Below are positions 4,579 through 6,050 of a stretch of 6,050 nt of DNA, piece after piece (positions within the stretch are counted from its first letter, which is position 1; every line of letters begins with the position of its first letter). The DNA comes from CAZOWW01 sp964583765 (lineage in GTDB: Bacteria > Actinomycetota > Actinomycetes > Actinomycetales > Kineosporiaceae). The stretch spans positions 1-6,050 of the forward strand of contig CAZOWW010000209.1 in assembly GCA_964583765.1 (NCBI GenBank), in the 5' to 3' direction. The notes beneath the pieces were generated by a model. That model did no database searches, had not been told where the DNA came from, and saw only the letters and a program-made list of their open reading frames with translations. Made by a program: the position numbers and the translations under genes.

Positions 4579-6050
4579 TCACTCCCCGGGCACCGCCCCC
4601 GCCCGTGCTCCCCCGTGGTCGAAGGCCTCGGGCACCCGACCCGGGTCGGAGGTCCGTCTGCGGGCCGCGAGCAACGCCGTCCCGAGATCCTCGAGGAGAA
4701 CCGAGGTCCCGCAGAAGCCCGCATAACTCCGGTCCAGGACCAAACGGTCGTGCACAGGGAAGGAGACCGGCAGGTGACCGGCCCCGATCCGGCGGGCGGC
4801 AGGCTCCTCGAGCGAACTGCCCAGCACGAGCTGCGGGCGGAGCGACTCGATGAACTCCCCGATGACCTCGGTGTCGTCCCCGGCGAGCACCAGGGTCACC
4901 CCGGAGGACGTCTCCTCCTGAGGAGCCCGGTCCCCCAGACTGACCTCCAACCCCACCTCGGCCAGGACGCGACGCACGCCCTCGCCCTCCGCGCCCGCCA
5001 CCGACCGGAGATCGGTGAGCACGAGCCCACGAGGGGTGAAGCCGAGGACGGTGGTGAGGAACCGGGCCAGCCCCAGCGTCTGCGCCGTGGGGCCTACCAG
5101 CACCACGTCGGACTGCAGGCCGAACTCGAAGTACGCGTCGGCGAACTGCCCCAGGTGGTGGACCAGCTCGGACCCCGTCGCCGCGGACACCCGCCCGAGC
5201 CGCTCTGCCCGGCGCTCGGAGATCCCCTGCTCGCTCGGCAGCGTGCGGAGCACCTCGGCGAGCAGGGCCGCGGTGTCGTCCGCGCCGACCGGCAGGTAGG
5301 GCCAGATCAGCCACGGGGTGCCGAACAGGCGCTGGGCGTGCCGGGCCTGTTCCTCTCCCCACGGGGAGATCGCGAGGTTGAGTTGTGCCTGCGGGACCCG
5401 GCGCCAGTCGGCGAACGACCGCCCGGGACCGAACAGGGGGTTGGCCCGGAGGCCGACCGCGGCAAGGGCTTCCGTCAGCCCCCGCAGGTCCCCCTGCCAG
5501 AAGCTGTCCTGTCCGGGCACCACACCGAACAGGTTCACGGTCGGAGGTTCCGGCCCCACGGCCGGCGGCTCGGGCTCCATCTCGGTCGGCCCCGCCGCTG
5601 CCGCCTCGGCGACGGCGTCCAGCAGGGCGAGCACGACCGACCGGTGCCCGAGGTGGGCGGATCCCAGGAAACCGGAGGCCTGCAGATAGGTGGCCCGGTA
5701 CCCCTGGTCGACGAGCTCCCGGGTCATCGCGAGCGAGTCGTCCCCGACGAGGTCCGGCGCGCACCCGGAGAGCACCAGGTACAGGTCGCCGTCCGCCACG
5801 CGCACGGTGTTCTTCAACTGCTCCCGCAGCCGCGAGGACCCACCGAAGATCACGTGCTTCTCACCGACATTGGTGGACGGCGTGCTGAGCCCGCCCCACC
5901 GTCCCCCACCCTGGGCCCCCGCGGCCAGACACCCCGAGAGGTAGGCCTGCAACGAGCAACCCGCCGTCGAGTGGACCACCGGCCCGACCCCCGCCCCCGC
6001 TCCGGCCGTGCGCAGGGCCCCCTGCAGGGCGCAGGACGCGCGGGGGGCGG
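4579..6050 (-). CDS. Nitrogenase component 1-like subunit (NifD/NifK superfamily), 5' end beyond window
   Basis: 489 residues are visible; the N-terminus is off the right edge and the stop is TGA at 4581-4579. Numbering visible residues, P-cluster-type cysteines occur at C6 (SCALQGA), C31 (VVHSTAGCSLQ) and C96 (SGCAPDLVGDD), spaced as in NifD/NifK. Other superfamily blocks follow: VIFGG (66-70), DSFWQGDL (181-188), ISPWGEEQA (227-235), LFGTPW, VLVGPT (316-321), RPQLVLGSS (404-412), FPVHDR (430-435) and GFCGTS (444-449). The C-terminal FP-x-x-DR...G[YF]xG arrangement is more NifK- than NifD-like. Such subunits hold a metal cluster at the interface of an alpha/beta pair and are reduced by a NifH-like ATPase. 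Sequence divergence argues against true nitrogenase. NifN-like, protochlorophyllide/chlorin reductase, CfbD-like and methylthio-alkane reductase (MarK-like) roles are possible; the sulfur neighbours favour the last type. It is probably the last gene of its operon. Confidence 0.85.
   Translation of the reverse strand, partial: APRASCALQGALRTAGAGAGVGPVVHSTAGCSLQAYLSGCLAAGAQGGGRWGGLSTPSTNVGEKHVIFGGSSRLREQLKNTVRVADGDLYLVLSGCAPDLVGDDSLAMTRELVDQGYRATYLQASGFLGSAHLGHRSVVLALLDAVAEAAAAGPTEMEPEPPAVGPEPPTVNLFGVVPGQDSFWQGDLRGLTEALAAVGLRANPLFGPGRSFADWRRVPQAQLNLAISPWGEEQARHAQRLFGTPWLIWPYLPVGADDTAALLAEVLRTLPSEQGISERRAERLGRVSAATGSELVHHLGQFADAYFEFGLQSDVVLVGPTAQTLGLARFLTTVLGFTPRGLVLTDLRSVAGAEGEGVRRVLAEVGLEVSLGDRAPQEETSSGVTLVLAGDDTEVIGEFIESLRPQLVLGSSLEEPAARRIGAGHLPVSFPVHDRLVLDRSYAGFCGTSVLLEDLGTALLAARRRTSDPGRVPEAFDHGGARAGAVPGE

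Noticed and set aside
4400..5764. 454-codon open frame on the - strand overlapping the nitrogenase-like gene
   Set aside because: It is Arg/Gly/Pro-rich shadow translation and crosses both terminator hairpins; the other frame has conserved nitrogenase-superfamily blocks.
4579..6050. True NifK of a nitrogen-fixing nitrogenase
   Set aside because: The cysteine framework fits but surrounding blocks diverge from NifK and no nif genes are in the window; a nitrogenase-like enzyme is the safer call.

Overview
The base composition, the strong G/C bias at third codon positions, the GTG start and the leaderless-type promoter suggest a high-GC actinomycete (Actinomycetota). I cannot name the genus. No rRNA, tRNA, CRISPR array, insertion sequence or phage gene is visible. 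Sulfur metabolism links most of the window.

Layout, left to right. (1) The last 17 codons of a CBS-domain protein, plausibly cystathionine beta-synthase, run off the left edge. (2) metY, O-acetylhomoserine sulfhydrylase, follows on the + strand after a C-rich, G-poor spacer. (3) A five-helix membrane protein (DUF6803 type) lies convergent to metY on the - strand, with only 12 bp between them. Its upstream region holds three half-sites at 11-bp steps, as for an OmpR/PhoB-type response regulator. (4) Diverging from it, a C_GCAxxG_C_C-family probable redox protein is read from what looks like a leaderless promoter. (5) The 455-bp gap after it contains a promoter-like -10 inside a perfect palindrome, a 23-residue leader peptide ending in cysteine, and a G/C-rich region with mutually exclusive pairings. 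Together these look like a cysteine-sensing attenuator. (6) It precedes a TauD/AtsK-family Fe(II)/2-oxoglutarate dioxygenase with a complete set of active-site residues. (7) A convergent intergenic region has one strong hairpin for each side. (8) On the - strand, running off the right edge, is a nitrogenase component 1-like subunit (NifD/NifK superfamily) with all three P-cluster-type cysteines.

The most interesting reading is a sulfur-scavenging locus. The dioxygenase would release sulfite or sulfate (from sulfonates or sulfate esters) under cysteine-responsive control. The nitrogenase-like protein would belong to a reductive system comparable to the methylthio-alkane reductase of purple bacteria, which frees methanethiol from volatile organic sulfur compounds. 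MetY can turn methanethiol plus O-acetylhomoserine directly into methionine, and a cystathionine beta-synthase would carry that sulfur on to cysteine. Gene families and motifs are read from the sequence. The joint pathway is inference from neighbourhood, and the partner genes of the nitrogenase-like subunit lie outside the window.
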